The notes under the pieces are model-generated. The model was not told the origin of the DNA, ran no database searches, and worked only from the letters and a program-made list of their open reading frames with translations. A DNA stretch of 64,000 nucleotides from Burkholderiaceae bacterium (lineage in GTDB: Bacteria; Pseudomonadota; Gammaproteobacteria; Burkholderiales; Burkholderiaceae_C), in assembly GCA_026125795.1 (NCBI GenBank), contig JAHCKM010000001.1, positions 1,240,001-1,304,000 of the forward strand, given 5' to 3'. Position numbers and translations under genes: made by a program. The stretch's first letter is position 1. Each line of letters starts with the position of its first letter. This document shows, piece after piece, positions 17,217 through 29,595 of this stretch.

Positions 17217-18122
17217 TCAGTGCAGCACGCGGTCCGCGTGCGCTTCGGTGCCGGGCAACTGCACGTACTCGAGCACGGTCTCGGTCACGCGCCGCGTGCG
17301 CGTCGGCCGCGTGTCGCCGTCGTAGACCGTCCGGCGCAGCAATTCACCGAGGTTGAGGCTGATGCCCACGCTGACGCGGCGGCTCGGCGAGGCGAGTGCG
17401 TGCCACTCCGGATCGAACTGCCGCGTGGCATAGCCCAGGTTCACTTCCAGGTATCGCCACAGCCGATGGTGTGCCAGCGCGGCCACCCCGCTGGCCTTGA
17501 ACACCAGCAGGTAGCGCTGGCCCGAGTAGTCCCCAAAGGGGTTGAACTCGCGCCGTCCGTCGGGGCCACGCGACGGGCTGTACTGCAATCGCAGATCGAC
17601 CAGTGCGTCCAGCGCCGGCAGCGTCTCCATGGTGTAGGCCAACGCGCCACCGAGCAGGTCCATCACGGCGTCCTCGCGGGAGAAGCGCCACTTCATGGAG
17701 TAGCCGTCGGCGATTTCGGCCGCGAGCAGCGTGCCCACAGCGGTGACTGCCCCGAGCTTGACCGCGTGCGGCCGGTCGTTGCCGGCCGCCTCGAAGGCGC
17801 GCGTCAGCAGGCGGCCCGCGGTGTAGCCGAACATGCCGTGGCCCAGCTTGTCCGCCCCGCCGTGGCGGGTGGCCTGGCCGAACCAGCCTTCCTTGACTGT
17901 GCTGAATCTGTCGGTGAAACCGTCCTGCCACCATTGGGCCTTGCCGTAGGCCGCCATGCCGGCGACGCTGCCCACCACGATGGCCGCGGTGCGCAGCCGC
18001 ACCCTGCGTTCGTCACGCACGGCCGGGTCTTCATCGCGCGAGGCCGATTCGCCCTGCGCCATCACCGGGCAGGCGGCACCCAGCGCGACGAGCGTGAGCA
18101 CGCCGAACCATCTTGCGCTCAC
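17217..18122 (-). CDS. Exported DUF2279-like protein of unknown function
   Basis: The 301-residue protein has a signal peptide (WFGVLTLVALGAACPVMAQ). The middle holds a hydrophobic and Gly-rich portion with GGADKLGHGMFGYTAGRLL and SREDAVMDLLGGALAY, which recall the DUF2279/YfiM-like family. The C-terminal half has alternating patterns (RYLEVNLGYATRQFD, VSVGISLNLGELL) typical of outer-membrane strands. GTG at 18122 overlaps the CBS gene stop (GTGA). Position in the operon suggests an envelope part linked to the exporter, possibly its outer-membrane partner, but that is inference. Confidence 0.6.
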   Translation of the reverse strand: MSARWFGVLTLVALGAACPVMAQGESASRDEDPAVRDERRVRLRTAAIVVGSVAGMAAYGKAQWWQDGFTDRFSTVKEGWFGQATRHGGADKLGHGMFGYTAGRLLTRAFEAAGNDRPHAVKLGAVTAVGTLLAAEIADGYSMKWRFSREDAVMDLLGGALAYTMETLPALDALVDLRLQYSPSRGPDGRREFNPFGDYSGQRYLLVFKASGVAALAHHRLWRYLEVNLGYATRQFDPEWHALASPSRRVSVGISLNLGELLRRTVYDGDTRPTRTRRVTETVLEYVQLPGTEAHADRVLH

Positions 18123-18343
18123 GGTCGTGCGATCTGCTCCACCTTGACCTGCTCCGACAGCGCATGCGCCAGCGCGTGCAACTCGTCGGTCAGCATGCGC
18201 ACCGCGTCGTCGGCGGCGATCACGCCCACCAGCCGACGCTGCGGACCGGTCACCGGCAGGCGGCGCACGCGGTGGGTCTTCATGGTCGCCAGCACGTCGT
18301 GCAGCGAGGCGTTCTCGTCGATGCACGCCACGTCGGCGCTCAT
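18119..18343 (-). CDS. Single CBS-domain protein (N-terminally shortened)
   Basis: The 74-residue product covers only the second CBS motif: CIDENASLHDVLATMKTHRVRRLPV and RRLVGVIAADDAV. The full two-CBS protein at 63.4-63.9 kb shows that the usual first CBS domain is missing here. CBS pairs bind adenosyl ligands, so a single motif would need to dimerise. ATG at 18343 is preferred to the adjoining TTG at 18346. A candidate promoter ends only about 11 bp upstream, which argues that the short form is the expressed one. It is the first gene of the exporter operon, overlapping the next gene. Confidence 0.6.
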   Translation of the reverse strand: MSADVACIDENASLHDVLATMKTHRVRRLPVTGPQRRLVGVIAADDAVRMLTDELHALAHALSEQVKVEQIARP

Positions 18344-18360
18344 CAATGGCTTGGCTCATG

Positions 18361-18402
18361 ATGTTGTGCGCATCGATCGCCGTGCGCGTTGAGCAAGCGC
18401 AA
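18361..18402 (-). promoter_or_regulatory. FNR/CRP-type promoter of the CBS-exporter operon
   Basis: TTGAGCAAGCGCAA at 18389-18402 has the minus-strand hexamer CAACAT (complement of 18361-18366) 32 bp from its centre. A start near 18354 would leave a leader of about 11 nt before the ATG at 18343. The divergent stress-protein gene begins 169 bp away, and toward it no -10 was found at the right distance. Confidence 0.55.
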
Positions 18403-18570
18403 GTGCGGACTCGTGAGCGGCCGCGCCGGTGCGAGCACGCCCGCCACAGCCTCACCGTGGCCGATCCGACCGGCGCGGTGCCGTGCACGCACTGAAGGCG
18501 CACCAGCAAGCCTTGCCCGCAAAGCGGCCATCGGCTTCGCCGCGGCGCCCGGCAGTGCCACACTGCGTGC

Positions 18571-19509
18571 ATGAGCCGTCCGACAACGATTCTTGCAGCC
18601 ACCGACTTCTCCGCGCCGGCGCGCCACGCCGCCGATCGAGCGGCCTTGCTGGCCCATGAGGCGCGTGCGCAGCTGACGCTGATGCACGTGATTGCCGGCG
18701 GCCGCGTGGCACAGCTGCGCGAGTGGTTTGCACAGCAGCAGTCCGCCGAACAGAGCCTGCATGACGAGGCGCGCGAGCGCCTGGAGCGGCTGGCCGGCGA
18801 GCTGAAGGCGCACCGCCACGTCACGGTGCGCACGGTGCACAGCGTGGGCGACGTGGTGCAAGACCTGCTGGTCGAGGCCAGCGCGCTCGACGCCGAGCTG
18901 ATCGTGGTCGGTGCGCGCGGCACCGGTTTTCTGCGCCGCCTGGTGCTCGGCACCACCGCCGAGCGATTGCTGCGCCGCGCGTCGCGGCCGGTGCTGATGG
19001 TGCGCGAGCGCGCGCACGAAGGCTACCGCCGCGCCCTCGTGGCGCTCGACTTCTCGGCCGTGTCCGCGGCGCTGCTGGCCACGGTGCGGCGGCTCGCGCC
19101 GCGCGCGCGCCTGGTGCTGCTGCACGCCTTCGAGGTGCCGTTCGAGTCCAAGCTGCGCTTCGCCGGCGTCGATGGCGCCGCCATCGAGCATCAGCGCCAG
19201 CAGGTGCGCGGTGCGGCCAACCGGCGGCTGCACGCGCTGGCGCAGTCGGCCGGTCTGGCGCGTGATGCCTACGAGGCCTGCGTGGTCGAGGGCGACGCGT
19301 CGCAACGCATCGTGGAGCTCGAGCAGGAGGCAGACTGCGACCTCGTGGTGGTCGGCAAGCACGGCCAGTCGGTGGTCGAGGACCTGCTGCTGGGGAGCGT
19401 GACGCTGCACGTGCTGTCCGAAGGCAGCACCGACGTGCTGGTCTGCCCGATCGGCGAAGAGCAAGAAGGCCTGCGTTCACACGACGCTGGCGGCCCAGCG
19501 CGCCCGTGA
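18571..19509 (+). CDS. Tandem-domain universal stress protein
   Basis: The 312-residue protein has two UspA domains (about 4-145 and 152-298). Domain 1 begins TTILAATDFSAPARHAADRA and ends with the ATP-binding run GARGTGFLRRLVLGTTAERLL, matching G-x2-G-x9-G-S/T. Domain 2 has VALDFSAVSAALL and GKHGQSVVEDLLLGSVTLHVL. Such proteins bind ATP and help survival under starvation or oxygen limitation. The ATG lies 168 bp from the nearest FNR-like site. Its stop overlaps the GTG of the acyl-CoA dehydrogenase by 4 bp, so the two are translationally coupled. Confidence 0.92.
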   Translation: MSRPTTILAATDFSAPARHAADRAALLAHEARAQLTLMHVIAGGRVAQLREWFAQQQSAEQSLHDEARERLERLAGELKAHRHVTVRTVHSVGDVVQDLLVEASALDAELIVVGARGTGFLRRLVLGTTAERLLRRASRPVLMVRERAHEGYRRALVALDFSAVSAALLATVRRLAPRARLVLLHAFEVPFESKLRFAGVDGAAIEHQRQQVRGAANRRLHALAQSAGLARDAYEACVVEGDASQRIVELEQEADCDLVVVGKHGQSVVEDLLLGSVTLHVLSEGSTDVLVCPIGEEQEGLRSHDAGGPARP

Positions 19510-21641
19510 TCGCCGCGCTGCTGGGCCGTTGGGCGCTGGGCCCGTTCGCCAAGGCGCTGCCCGCGATGGGCGACACCGAGCGCGCGGCGCTGGAGGCCGG
19601 CACCGTGGGCTTCGAGGGCGCGCTGTTCGCCGGCCGCCCGGACTTCGAGCGCCTGCTCGCGATGCCGCCCAACCGACTCACGCCGCAAGAGCAGGTCTTC
19701 GTCGAGCGCGACGTGCAGGAGCTGGTGGCGCTGCTCGACGACTTCGCCATCGACGAGGCGCGCGACCTGCCGCCGGCCGTGTGGCAGTTGCTGCGCGAAC
19801 GGCGCTTCTTCGGGATGATCATCCCGCGCGAGCACGGCGGGCTGGGCTTCGGCCATTTCGCGCATGCCACGGTGGTGACGCGCATCGCAACCGTGAACGT
19901 GGCGGCCGCGGTGACCGTGATGGTGCCCAACTCGCTCGGGCCGGCCGAGCTGCTGCTGCGCTACGGCACCGAGGCGCAGAAGGCCCAGCATCTGCCGCGC
20001 CTGGCCGACGGGCGCGAGCTGCCGTGCTTTGCGCTGACCTCGCCGTATGCCGGCTCCGACGCGGCCTCGATCCCCGACACCGGCGTGCTCACCGAGCGCC
20101 AGATCGACGGCCGCACCGTGCGCGGTTTCAGCGTGCGCTTTGACAAGCGCTACATCACGCTGGCGCCGGTGGCCAACCTGGTGGGCCTGGCGTTCCAGGC
20201 GGTGGACCGCTCGCGGCCCGACGGGCAGCAGCAGCTCGGCATCACCTGCGCGCTGATCCCGGTGCCCACGCCGGGCCTGCAGATCGGCCGGCGTCACCTG
20301 CCGATGAACTCGGCCTTCATGAACGGCCCGATCCGCGGCCACGACGTGTTCGTGCCGATGGACTGGGTGATCGGCGGCGAGGCCTGCGTGGGCCAGGGCT
20401 GGCGCATGCTGATGGAGTGCCTGGCCGCGGGACGCGCGATCTCGCTGCCGGCGCTGGGCGCGGCGCTGCAGCAGGCGTCGCTGTATGTGATGAACGGCTA
20501 CGGCCGCATCCGCGAGCAGTTCGGCCTGCCGATCGGACGCTTCCAGGCGGTGGCCGGGCTGGTGGCGCGTTGCGCGGCGGACCTGTATGCCACCGATGCC
20601 GCGCGCCGCTACACCGCGGCCGCGCTCGATGCCGGCGAGCGCCCCAGCGTGGCCAGCGCCATCCTCAAGGTGCAGCTCACCGAGGCCGGCCGACGCGCGG
20701 TCAACCACGGCATGGACGTGCTCGGCGGCAAGGGCATCATCCGCGGACCGAGCAACCTGCTGGGTGTGGCCTACCGGCACGCGCCGATCGCCATCACCGT
20801 CGAGGGCGCCAACCTGCTGACGCGCGCGCTGATCATCTTTGGCCAGGGCGCGGTGCGCTGCCATCCGTACGTGCAGGCCGAGATGGCGGCGGTGCAGGCG
20901 CGCGACGAGGCGGCGCTGGGCCGCGCGCTGCTCGGCCATGCAGGCCACGTGCTGCGCAACCTCGCGGCCAGCCTGTTCGGCGCCGGCGTGCGCGGCCGCG
21001 CGCCGCCGGGGCTGGAGAAGGAGCTGCGGCTGATCGCGCGCGTGTCGGCCAAGTACGCGCTGACGGCCGACCTCGCGATGGGCCTGCTGGGCGGGCGGCT
21101 CAAGCGCATGGAACTGCTGTCGGCGCGGCTGGGCGACGTGCTGTCGTGCCTGTACCTGGCCGCGGCCTGCGTGTGGCGCTTTCATGCAGAGGCCGACGCC
21201 AAGATGCTGCCGTTCGCGCGCGCGGCCATCCGCTTTCAGCTCGACCTGGCGGCCGCCACGCTGCGCGACCTGTACGCCAACCTGCCGTCGCGCGGCCTGC
21301 GCGCGCTGGCGCCGCTGCTGCTGCGCGGCACGCGCCATCTGGCGCCGCTGCGCGACCGCGATCTGATGGCGCTGGCCGATGTGCTGCGCACCGACCCATC
21401 GATGGTCGCGCGCTTGTGCCCCGACATGTGCCTGCCCGCACGCGGCGGCCTGCGCGACCTGGCCGATGCGCTGCGCCTGGCCGACGCGCTGGGCGACGAG
21501 GCGGCCGAGCTGAGCCGTGCACTGCGGCGCACGCACTCGCTGGAAGAGACCGCGTCGCGGTCCGCCCATCCGTCGGCCGCGCTCGACTATCTGCGTGCCG
21601 CCGACCGCGTGATCCAGGTGGACGACTTCCCGCCGGCGTGA
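19506..21641 (+). CDS. FadE-type acyl-CoA dehydrogenase
   Basis: The 711-residue flavoprotein catalyses the first step of fatty-acid beta-oxidation or a related acyl-CoA desaturation. EHGGLGFGHFAHATVVTRI, ALTSPYAGSDAASI and the FAD-binding loop FNGPIRGHDVFVP-like region are present. The catalytic Glu is likely that in ITVEGANLLTR, as in FadE. Residues after ~450 form the extra C-terminal domain (DUF1974) of this subfamily. It is about 100 residues shorter than E. coli FadE, lacking most of the N-terminal membrane part. GTG at 19506 is coupled to the stress-protein stop. Confidence 0.87.
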   Translation: MIAALLGRWALGPFAKALPAMGDTERAALEAGTVGFEGALFAGRPDFERLLAMPPNRLTPQEQVFVERDVQELVALLDDFAIDEARDLPPAVWQLLRERRFFGMIIPREHGGLGFGHFAHATVVTRIATVNVAAAVTVMVPNSLGPAELLLRYGTEAQKAQHLPRLADGRELPCFALTSPYAGSDAASIPDTGVLTERQIDGRTVRGFSVRFDKRYITLAPVANLVGLAFQAVDRSRPDGQQQLGITCALIPVPTPGLQIGRRHLPMNSAFMNGPIRGHDVFVPMDWVIGGEACVGQGWRMLMECLAAGRAISLPALGAALQQASLYVMNGYGRIREQFGLPIGRFQAVAGLVARCAADLYATDAARRYTAAALDAGERPSVASAILKVQLTEAGRRAVNHGMDVLGGKGIIRGPSNLLGVAYRHAPIAITVEGANLLTRALIIFGQGAVRCHPYVQAEMAAVQARDEAALGRALLGHAGHVLRNLAASLFGAGVRGRAPPGLEKELRLIARVSAKYALTADLAMGLLGGRLKRMELLSARLGDVLSCLYLAAACVWRFHAEADAKMLPFARAAIRFQLDLAAATLRDLYANLPSRGLRALAPLLLRGTRHLAPLRDRDLMALADVLRTDPSMVARLCPDMCLPARGGLRDLADALRLADALGDEAAELSRALRRTHSLEETASRSAHPSAALDYLRAADRVIQVDDFPPA

Positions 21642-21654
21642 ATCCGCCTCGAGC

Positions 21655-21674
21655 GCGCGTGTCGGTGCACGCGC
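21655..21674. terminator. Hairpin between convergent fadE-like gene and a small exported-protein gene
   Basis: GCGCGTG at 21655-21661 pairs with CACGCGC at 21668-21674 across a 6-base loop in the 40-bp gap between two convergent genes. No T-run is seen. Confidence 0.35.
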
Positions 21675-21681
21675 CTGGGCG

Positions 21682-22089
21682 CTACAGCCTGGCGCAGGCG
21701 TCGCGGCGCGGCCGTGCGGGCATGTTGACCCCCTTGTCCTTCGCGCGCTCCATCATCTGCTGGTGGTGCTGCTCCATGTAGGCACGGCACTCGTCGCGGT
21801 TCGTCATCGAGCGCATCTTCTCCTGGTGCTCGGTGCGTTCCTGCGGCGTCATCATCGACCAGCCCGGCGTGTATTGCGAGCCCCAGCGGCCACCCATCAT
21901 GCCGGGACCGCGCGGCGCGCTGGCGGCGGGGCCACCTCGGCCACCCATGGGGCCACCCATCATGCCGGGACCGCCTCGCGGTGCACTCGCACCGGGACCG
22001 GGACCCGGGCCCGCACCCTGTTGGGCCGAGACGCCGCCCACGGCCGCGGCGAGCGCCGCAGCGACAAAGAAGTTTGAAAGCCGGTTCAT
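21682..22089 (-). CDS. Small exported Gly/Met-rich protein
   Basis: The 135-residue protein has a signal peptide (FFVAAALAAAVGGVSAQQ), then a low-complexity stretch with repeats of GPGMMGG and GGPMGGRGG, and a charged C-terminal part (MTPQERTEHQEKMRSMTNRDECRAYM split over residues ~85-110). The Met- and His-containing stretches suggest metal or surface contact, but no function is known to me. The ATG at 22089 has an excellent FNR-type promoter upstream, one of the best in the window. It is separate from the ACP gene 98 bp upstream. Confidence 0.7.
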   Translation of the reverse strand: MNRLSNFFVAAALAAAVGGVSAQQGAGPGPGPGASAPRGGPGMMGGPMGGRGGPAASAPRGPGMMGGRWGSQYTPGWSMMTPQERTEHQEKMRSMTNRDECRAYMEQHHQQMMERAKDKGVNMPARPRRDACARL

Positions 22090-22125
22090 CGAGCGTTCCT
22101 TTGCTGCATCGTTGGACGAACGCCC

Positions 22126-22167
22126 AAGATAGGCACGCCTGTGCAGCACACCCTTGATGCGGCTCAA
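22126..22167 (-). promoter_or_regulatory. FNR/CRP-type class II promoter of the small exported protein
   Basis: TTGATGCGGCTCAA at 22154-22167 is followed on the minus strand by TATCTT (complement of 22126-22131), 32 bp from the dyad centre. The dyad is 71.5 bp upstream of the ATG. The same TATCTTG hexamer context occurs upstream of the second glgC. Confidence 0.65.
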
Positions 22168-22187
22168 CGCGGCGCTCCGCCAAAGGC

Positions 22188-22433
22188 TCAGCGCACGCGA
22201 TCGGCCACGTAGTCGACGATCTGCGCCAGTGTGCCGAGCCGGGCGTAGTCCGACTCCGGGATCTCGACGGCAAAGCGCCGGTGCACGCCGAGCAACACGT
22301 TGAGCCAGTCCATCGAATCCAGATCGACCTGATCGCGCAGCGGCTGCGCGTCGCGCAGTTCGGCCACGTCGACCTCGGGTGCGATGGCGAGCAGGGCGTC
22401 GAGCACGCCCTGGCGGATCTGCGAGCGGTCCAT
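22188..22433 (-). CDS. Acyl carrier protein with DSMDW attachment motif
   Basis: The 81-residue protein is an acyl carrier protein. Ser40 in LDSMDWLNVLLGV is the expected phosphopantetheine site, where usual ACPs have DSL. It begins 3 bp after the E2 stop, so it is the last gene of the acsA-E1-E2 operon. The core PLRDQVDLDSMDWLNVL is nearly repeated in the ACP domain of the acetyltransferase fusion at 62.5 kb. A dedicated carrier beside a 2-oxoacid dehydrogenase is unusual and suggests acyl transfer from lipoyl or CoA to ACP. Confidence 0.85.
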   Translation of the reverse strand: MDRSQIRQGVLDALLAIAPEVDVAELRDAQPLRDQVDLDSMDWLNVLLGVHRRFAVEIPESDYARLGTLAQIVDYVADRVR

Positions 22434-22436
22434 CGG

Positions 22437-23639
22437 TCAGTCCTCGAGCTGTTGCGGTTCCTGCAGCACGTTGCGCAGGCGGGCCAGAAAGGCGGCACCC
22501 ACGTGGCCGTCGCTGACGCGGTGGTCGGCGGCCAGGCTGGCCACCACCGACGGCATCGCGGCGATTGCACCGTCGGTGACCCACGGCCGCTCGTCGATGC
22601 GGCCGAACCCCACCAGCGCCACCTGCGGCGGATAGATCACGCCGAGCACCGACTCCACCGACTGCTCGCCGAGGTTGGTCACCGTGATCGTCGGGTCCGA
22701 CATCTCCGAGCTGCGCAGGCTGCCGGCGCGCGCACGCTGCACCAGATCGGCCAGCTCGCGCATCAGCTGCGGCAGCGGCTTGGCATTCACGTCGTGCAGC
22801 GCCGGCGCCACCAGGCCGCCGCCGCGCAGCGAGATCGCCACGCCGACGTGCACCAGCGGCGCGGCCTGGAATGCGCCGTCGACGAAGTGCCCGTTGAGCT
22901 GCGGCGTGGCGGGCAACGCACGCGCCACCGCCTTGAGCAGCAGCGCGGCGGGCAGCACGCGCTCGGTGATGGAACGCTTGGCGTTGAACGCCTGCAACCA
23001 GTGCAGCGCCGCGCGCAGCGCGATCGGCTCGCGCAGGTAGTAGTGCGGGATCTCGCGCTTGGAGCGCGCCATCGCCGCCGCGATCGCCTTGCGCATCTCG
23101 GCCGCGCGGTTGGCGGCCGGGGTCGGTGGCGCTGCGGCCGTGGTGCCGGGTCTCGCTGCGTGCTCGACGTCGGCCAGCGTCACCGCGCCATCGGCGCCGG
23201 TGCCGGCGAGCGTGTCCGGCGTCAGGTGCAGTTGCGCGGCGCGTTGGCGCGCCGCCGGTGTGACCCGTGCGCGCGTCGCCGCGGCAGGTGCGGGCGGCAG
23301 CGGCGCGACGGGGGGCGGTGCGGTCACCGGGGCGGTGGGCACCGATGGCTCGCGCACGCCCGTTGCGATCACGGGCTGAGCGCGCGCCGGTGGTGCCGCC
23401 TCACCCGGCGCGAGCACCAGGGCCATCGGCGTGCCCACCGGGATCGTGTCGCCGACCTGGGCCAGCAGTCGGTGTACCGTGCCGTCGACCCAGATCTCGA
23501 CGTCGACCGCGGCCTTGCTGGTGTCGACCACCGCCACCACGTCGCCTTTCTTCACCGCCTGGCCAGGCTCGACGCACCACTGCACCAGCGTGCCCTGGTC
23601 CATGTCGGAGCCGAGCGAGGGCAGCTTGAACTCGATCAT
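22437..23639 (-). CDS. Dihydrolipoamide acyltransferase (E2) of a PDH-like complex
   Basis: The 400-residue protein has one lipoyl domain (residues 1-78) with the lipoyl Lys in [13 protein letters not shown], an Ala/Pro linker, a peripheral-subunit binding domain ([14 protein letters not shown], ~125-160) and a catalytic domain from about residue 175 ending with the active-site His in [11 protein letters not shown]. It would take the acyl group made by the E1 pair and pass it to CoA. Its ATG overlaps the E1-beta stop by 4 bp. No E3 gene is present, so E3 must be shared. Confidence 0.92.
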   Translation of the reverse strand: MIEFKLPSLGSDMDQGTLVQWCVEPGQAVKKGDVVAVVDTSKAAVDVEIWVDGTVHRLLAQVGDTIPVGTPMALVLAPGEAAPPARAQPVIATGVREPSVPTAPVTAPPPVAPLPPAPAAATRARVTPAARQRAAQLHLTPDTLAGTGADGAVTLADVEHAARPGTTAAAPPTPAANRAAEMRKAIAAAMARSKREIPHYYLREPIALRAALHWLQAFNAKRSITERVLPAALLLKAVARALPATPQLNGHFVDGAFQAAPLVHVGVAISLRGGGLVAPALHDVNAKPLPQLMRELADLVQRARAGSLRSSEMSDPTITVTNLGEQSVESVLGVIYPPQVALVGFGRIDERPWVTDGAIAAMPSVVASLAADHRVSDGHVGAAFLARLRNVLQEPQQLED

Positions 23640-24622
23640 GGACGCCGCGCGAGCAGCGCGCGCGCCGCCGCCGAGATCTTGGGCGCCAGCGGCAGCGCGG
23701 CTTCCTCGAGGTGCTTGGCATACGGCATCGGCACCTCCGCGCTGCACACGCGCGCCGGTGGCGCATCGAGCTCGTAGAAGGCACTTTCGCAGACGCGCGC
23801 CAGCACCTCGCCGGCCAGGCTGCCGCTGCGCCACGCCTCGTCCACCGCCACGATGCGCCGCGTTTTGCGCACCGACGCGAGCACGGTGTCCATGTCGAGC
23901 GGACGCAGCACGCGCAGGTCGATCACCTCGGCGTCGATGCCGTCGGCGGCGAGCTGCACGGCGGCATCGAGCGTGCGCGGCAGCGAACCGCCGTAGGCCA
24001 CCAGCGTCACGTCGCGCCCGGCGCGCCGCACCGCGGCGCGCTGGAGATCGACGACCGCTGCCGGATCGCTCAGCGTGCCTTCCAGGTTGTACAGCTGCGC
24101 ATGCTCGAAGATCACGGTGGGATCTTCCTGCTGCAGCGCGGGCCACAACATGCCCCGCGCGTCGTCCAGCGTGGCCGGTGCCAGCACGCGCAAGCCCGGC
24201 ACGTGCGCGTACCAAGGCTCGAGGCTGTGCGAATGCTGCGCCGCCAGCTGGCGTCCGGCGCCGCTGGCCATGCGGATCACAACCGGCACGTGGAACTGCC
24301 CGCCCGACATGTGGCGGTACAGCGCCGCGGTATTGACGATGGCGTCGAGCGCCAGCAGGCTGAAGTTGACGGTCATGATCTCGACGATCGGCCGCATGCC
24401 GCCCAGTGCCGCGCCGATGGCCGCGCCCACGAAGCCCAGCTCCGACAGCGGCGCGTCGCGGATGCGCGCCTCGCCGAACTCGGCGAGCAGCCCTTTGCTG
24501 ACCGCGTAGGTGCCGCCGTAGCGACCGACGTCCTCGCCCATCAGGAACACGCGCGGGTCGCGCTGCAGCGCCTCGCGGTGGGCCTCGCGCAAGGCGTCGC
24601 GGTAGGTGGTGGTGGTGCTCAT
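23636..24622 (-). CDS. 2-oxoacid dehydrogenase E1 component, beta subunit
   Basis: The 328-residue protein matches PdhB/Aco[28 protein letters not shown] at the N-terminus with the TPP-activating Glu in the GED motif, [24 protein letters not shown], and [17 protein letters not shown] with the conserved His. The C-terminal half is the transketolase C domain. It pairs with the alpha subunit encoded 4 bp upstream. Pyruvate is the likely substrate, though acetoin or branched 2-oxoacids cannot be excluded from sequence alone. Confidence 0.92.
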   Translation of the reverse strand: MSTTTTYRDALREAHREALQRDPRVFLMGEDVGRYGGTYAVSKGLLAEFGEARIRDAPLSELGFVGAAIGAALGGMRPIVEIMTVNFSLLALDAIVNTAALYRHMSGGQFHVPVVIRMASGAGRQLAAQHSHSLEPWYAHVPGLRVLAPATLDDARGMLWPALQQEDPTVIFEHAQLYNLEGTLSDPAAVVDLQRAAVRRAGRDVTLVAYGGSLPRTLDAAVQLAADGIDAEVIDLRVLRPLDMDTVLASVRKTRRIVAVDEAWRSGSLAGEVLARVCESAFYELDAPPARVCSAEVPMPYAKHLEEAALPLAPKISAAARALLARRP

Positions 24623-24626
24623 CGCC

Positions 24627-25636
24627 TCAATCCTGGGCCGTCAGGTGCCGCGTGAGCTGCTCCACCGGCTCGAGCGCGGCAGCGTCGGCAAACGCCACCG
24701 CGGCGTTCACCTCGCGCTCGGCGTCTTGGTGCAGGCGCTCGACGTCGGCACGCGTCAGCAGCTCGGCCGCGAGCAGCTGGCCGGCAAAACGATCGATCGG
24801 GTCGTGCTCCTTCCAGCGCGCCACCTCGGCCTTGTCGCGGTACAGATCGGGGTCGAACATCGAGTGCGCGCGGAAGCGGTAGGTGTGCAGCTCCAGAAAG
24901 AACGGTCCGCCTCGTTCGCGCACGCGCGCCACCGCCTGGCGCGCGGCCTCGTGCACCGCCAACACGTTCATGCCGTTGATCTGTGCGCCGGCGATGCCGT
25001 GGCTGGCGGCCTTGGCCGTCAGCTCGATCTGCGCCTGCGAGCGCGCCAGCGCGGTGCCCATCGCGTACAGGTTGTTCTCGCAGATGAACAGCACCGGCAG
25101 CTGCCACAGCGACGCCAGGTTCATCGACTCGTGGAAGGCGCCCTCGGCCACCGCACCTTCGCCGAAGAAGCAGGCGGTCACCGCGCCCGGGCGAGGCGCG
25201 AGCCGGTCGGCCAGCGCGAGGCCGACCGCGATCGCGAGGCCGCCGCCGACGATGGCGTTGCCGCCGTAGAAACGTGTGGCCTTGTCAAACAGGTGCATCG
25301 AGCCACCGCGCCCGCCCGAGCAGCCGGCCTGCTTGCCGAACATCTCGGCCATGATCGCGTTCATCGACACGCCGCGCAGCAGCGCGTGACCGTGCTCGCG
25401 GTAGGTGGCCACCACGTTGTCCTGCGGCTGCAGCTGCGGCATCACGCCGGCGGCCACCGCCTCCTCGCCGACGTAGAGGTGCAGGAAGCCGCGGATCTTC
25501 TGCTCGCCGTAGAGCTGCGCGCAGCGCTCCTCGAGGTGGCGGATGCGCACCATGTCGGCCAGGCGCGCTTCGCACCATGCACGGCCCAGCGTGCGCACCT
25601 CGGGCAGGCGCGCGTCGGCAGTTCGGGTGGTCGCCA

Positions 25637-25637
<1 letters not shown>
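24627..25637 (-). CDS. 2-oxoacid dehydrogenase E1 component, alpha subunit
   Basis: The 336-residue thiamine-diphosphate protein has the PdhA/AcoA pattern: [27 protein letters not shown] with the catalytic His, [11 protein letters not shown], and the TPP motif seen as GEGAVAEG ... ENN (GEG in place of the commoner GDG). The phosphorylation-loop-like RAHSMFDP is also present. The ATG overlaps the acyl-CoA synthetase stop by one base (TGATG), so translation is coupled. It is the second gene of the operon. Confidence 0.92.
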
Positions 25638-27424
<1,787 letters not shown>

Positions 27425-27457
27425 GCGCGCATGGTGCGCATGCCGGCCGGCCACGGC

Positions 27458-27471
27458 ATGACGAGGATCAA
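27458..27471 (-). promoter_or_regulatory. Weak FNR-like site upstream of the acsA operon
   Basis: On the minus strand TTGATCCTCGTCAT has a full TTGAT left half but CAT instead of CAA. Its centre is 40.5 bp upstream of the acsA ATG, close to the 41.5-bp spacing at two other predicted leaderless genes. No good -10 was found. Confidence 0.3.
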
Positions 27472-27513
27472 TGCAGCCGCGCCGGCCGCGTCAACCCCGG
27501 CGCAGGCGGCCGC

Positions 27514-29364
<1,851 letters not shown>

Positions 29365-29547
29365 TCACTTCACGGTGGGCAGGCGCGCCGCTCGCAGCGC
29401 CATGGAGGGGTTCCGCGCCGGGGCGGCGGCGTGGCCCGTGCTACCGGACCTGGCGGCCCGTCGGGCGTACTGCACCCATCTGAGGCTGCCGGCGGCGGAT
29501 TCAATGCAGATCGGCCGCGGGCCGTGGGGGCGGGCGGCGTGCCGCGC

Positions 29548-29589
29548 TTGACCCAGCGCAAGCCCGTGGCGCGCGCGGCGGGCCATGGT
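29548..29589 (+). promoter_or_regulatory. FNR/CRP-type promoter, predicted leaderless
   Basis: TTGACCCAGCGCAA at 29548-29561 and CATGGT at 29584-29589 are 32 bp apart, centre to centre. The implied transcription start coincides with the A of the ATG at 29596. The divergent gap 29365-29595 holds nothing else that I recognise. Confidence 0.5.
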
Positions 29590-29595
29590 GTCCGC

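Noticed and set aside
15972-18392. 806-codon plus-strand frame across the exporter operon
   Set aside because: Antisense of three real genes, low-complexity Arg/His text.
18571-18571. FNR-like control of the universal stress protein from the site at 18389
   Set aside because: The site is 175 bp away and no -10 at the class II spacing is present on this side.
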